Source: Pseudomonas versuta (lineage in GTDB: Bacteria; Pseudomonadota; Gammaproteobacteria; Pseudomonadales; Pseudomonadaceae). From it: 64,000 bases of DNA. The number at the start of each line of letters is the position of its first letter. Position 1 is the stretch's first letter. Of this stretch, positions 62,336-64,000 are shown in pieces. Position numbers and translations under genes: made by a program. The stretch spans positions 4,314,001 to 4,378,000 of the forward strand of contig NZ_CP012676.1 of assembly GCF_001294575.1 (NCBI RefSeq). Direction: 5' to 3'. The notes beneath the pieces were generated by a model that was given only the letters and a program-made list of their open reading frames with translations, ran no database searches and was not told where the DNA came from.

Positions 62336-64000
62336 TCAAGCGGCGTGCACAGGGCGCTTTCCACCCGGCTTGCTGCGGCCGTAGAGCACAATAATCGCCA
62401 GTATGGCCACCGCCTGGGCGCCCAGCGAGTAAGCATCGGCATGAATGCCCAGCCAGTCAAACTCGAAGAATGCCACTGGCCGCGTGCCAAAAATCCCTGC
62501 TTCTTGCAGCGCTTTAACACCGTGTCCGGCGAACACCACCGACAGCGCGCACAACAATGCGGCGTTGATACCGAAGAACAGAGCCAGCGGCAATTTGGCC
62601 GAGCCGCGCAGGATAATCCACGCCAACCCCATCAATAGCACCAGCGCCGTAGCACCGCCTGCCAATACAGCGTTGTGACCTGCCGGACCCGCTTGTAGCC
62701 ACAGGGTCTCGTAGAACAGGATCACTTCGAACAACTCGCGGTACACCGAGAAAAACGCCAGGATCGCAAAGCCGAAACGCCCGCCGCCACCGACCAGGCT
62801 GCTCTTGATGTAGTCCTGCCACGCAGCCGCGTGGCGGCGGTCGTGCATCCATACGCCCAGCCATAGCACCATGACGCTGGCAAACAAGGCGGTACAGCCT
62901 TCCAGCAGTTCGCGCTGGGCGCCACTGACATCAATCACATAGGCCGCCAACGCCCAGGTCGCAAGGCCTGCAACCAGAGCCAGGGCCCAGCCCGCATTGA
63001 CGCTGCGCACCGCCGATTGCTGGCCGGTGTTACGCAGGAAGGCGAGAATTGCCGCCAGGACCAGGATCGCTTCCAGGCCTTCGCGCAGCAGAATCAGCAA
63101 ACCCGAGATAAAGCTCAGGGACCAGCTCAGACCATCGCTGCCCAATAGCCCGGCGGATTGTTTAAGCAAGGCTTTGGCCGCATCCAGACGCTGCTCGACC
63201 TGTTCGGTCGGCAAACCGTCCTGCAGCGATTGGCGATAAGCCATCAAGGCTTTTTCGGTACTTTTACGCACGTTGCTGTCGACGTTATCCAGCGAACTTT
63301 CGACCAGCTCAAAACCTTCCAGATAAGCCGCCACTGACAAGTCGTAGGCCTGTTCGCGATCACCGGCACGATAGGCCGCCAGACTTTTATCAAGGGTTTG
63401 CGCGGTGTAATCGAGCAACTGCGAAGGACCACGTTTGACCTGCGGCGGCTGGGCGCGTTGAGCCCGGAAAGTAGCAGTCGCTGCAGCGCCTTCGCCAGCC
63501 AGCACCTCGTTAGGTGTTTGGCGGGCAAGGTCTGCCAGGTTGTAGGTCTTGTCCGCTTTGACCGCAGCCGGATCGATGCTCAGACCCGCAACATAGGTAG
63601 CCAGATCCCAACGCTGACGTTCATCCAGCTGATCGGCAAACGACGGCATATCGGTGCCTTCAACGCCCAGGCCCAGGGTGTTGTAGATCGCGTAGAGGCT
63701 CAAACGGTCAAGGCGCTGGGCGTCGCGCAGGTTGGCTGGCGGTGGCGTCATGCCCACGCCCGCAGGGCCATCGCCTGCCCCTGTCGGGCCATGGCACACC
63801 GAGCAATGCTGGGCAAACAAGGGTGCACCGCGGGTCGGGTCGGGCGTAATGGCCGGGGCCTGACTGACCTCGTAGGCCACTGCCAGCCTGGCCCCCAGCT
63901 GTCGCGCTTGACGGGCCACGCTCGCGCCATCGGCACGCTGTTCAACCGCTGACTGCAAGTCGTTGACGCCCTGCACCAGCTCCGCATGCTCGGGGCGTTG
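62336..64000 (-). CDS. Cytochrome c-FTR1 family iron permease (5' end outside window)
   Basis: The frame stays open to the window edge, so the N-terminus is missing; 554 residues are visible. A periplasmic c-type cytochrome domain ('CSVCHGPTGAGDGP' heme motif) comes first, then a helical linker, then a seven-helix FTR1 permease with both REXXE iron motifs ('LLREGLEAILVLAAIL' and 'YRELFEVILFYETL'). FTR1 proteins import iron after oxidation of ferrous iron; the fused cytochrome could take the electrons. A partner such as a P19/EfeO-type protein may lie upstream. Confidence 0.93.
   Translation of the reverse strand, partial: QRPEHAELVQGVNDLQSAVEQRADGASVARQARQLGARLAVAYEVSQAPAITPDPTRGAPLFAQHCSVCHGPTGAGDGPAGVGMTPPPANLRDAQRLDRLSLYAIYNTLGLGVEGTDMPSFADQLDERQRWDLATYVAGLSIDPAAVKADKTYNLADLARQTPNEVLAGEGAAATATFRAQRAQPPQVKRGPSQLLDYTAQTLDKSLAAYRAGDREQAYDLSVAAYLEGFELVESSLDNVDSNVRKSTEKALMAYRQSLQDGLPTEQVEQRLDAAKALLKQSAGLLGSDGLSWSLSFISGLLILLREGLEAILVLAAILAFLRNTGQQSAVRSVNAGWALALVAGLATWALAAYVIDVSGAQRELLEGCTALFASVMVLWLGVWMHDRRHAAAWQDYIKSSLVGGGGRFGFAILAFFSVYRELFEVILFYETLWLQAGPAGHNAVLAGGATALVLLMGLAWIILRGSAKLPLALFFGINAALLCALSVVFAGHGVKALQEAGIFGTRPVAFFEFDWLGIHADAYSLGAQAVAILAIIVLYGRSKPGGKRPVHAA

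Overview
The window is chromosomal DNA of a Pseudomonas, most like the P. fluorescens lineage. Three things support this: the protein sequences; gene order shared with the P. aeruginosa PA516x-PA524x region (rmlBD/dctBD, cysQ-nudE-yrfG, fdhD, gcvTH, ubiIH-pepP-zapA-6S RNA-ygfA, glpT, ubiD, rho-trxA, ppx-ppk); and about a dozen REP palindromes of the GTAGGAGCGAGCTTGCTCGCGA type between genes. There are no rRNA or tRNA genes, no CRISPR array and no prophage. One insertion sequence is present. Functional names come from reading the proteins against known families; no database search was run.

Layout. 1-2346: the end of a TonB-dependent siderophore receptor and agmatine deiminase. 2654-8495: rmlBD (dTDP-rhamnose), the dctBD two-component system and a thioesterase. 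8550-11211: cysQ-nudE diverging from yrfG, then a BON-LysM protein. 11327-15493: a LysR regulator, fdhD and a molybdopterin oxidoreductase. 15494-18548: a candidate small RNA, a glycine-zipper protein, a membrane protein plus a 24-residue microprotein behind a sigma-54-like promoter, and an Lrp regulator divergent from a small ACT-like protein. 18661-23642: a solitary GspE/PilB-type ATPase with an RsmA-site-like hairpin at its ribosome binding site, an SPFH-NfeD pair, a DUF2388 protein and an ArnB-like aminotransferase.

23739-34507: gcvT-gcvH, a ferric-iron ABC importer, the pepP-ubiH-ubiI ubiquinone cluster, and the zapB-like/zapA/6S RNA/ygfA block. 34704-43681: an EVE protein, a YbhG/YbhFS/YbhR-type exporter, a FliL-like protein, glpT, a ChaC-like enzyme and a small outer-membrane barrel candidate. 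43742-44983: a complete IS3-family element inserted into a REP palindrome. 45013-51467: a ferredoxin-reductase-like flavoprotein with ubiD, an OafA-type O-acyltransferase, rho and trxA. 51829-58737: a polar amino acid ABC importer and convergent ppx/ppk. 59172-64000: DedA, a sterol-desaturase-family protein, elbB, a YaiI protein and a partial cytochrome c-FTR1 iron permease.

Most of the window is conserved core. The less explained signals are the RsmA-like leader hairpin of the lone secretion ATPase, the sigma-54-like membrane protein/microprotein operon, the minus-strand sRNA candidate after the molybdoenzyme, the REP element split by the IS, and a REP between the iron importer's binding-protein and permease genes.
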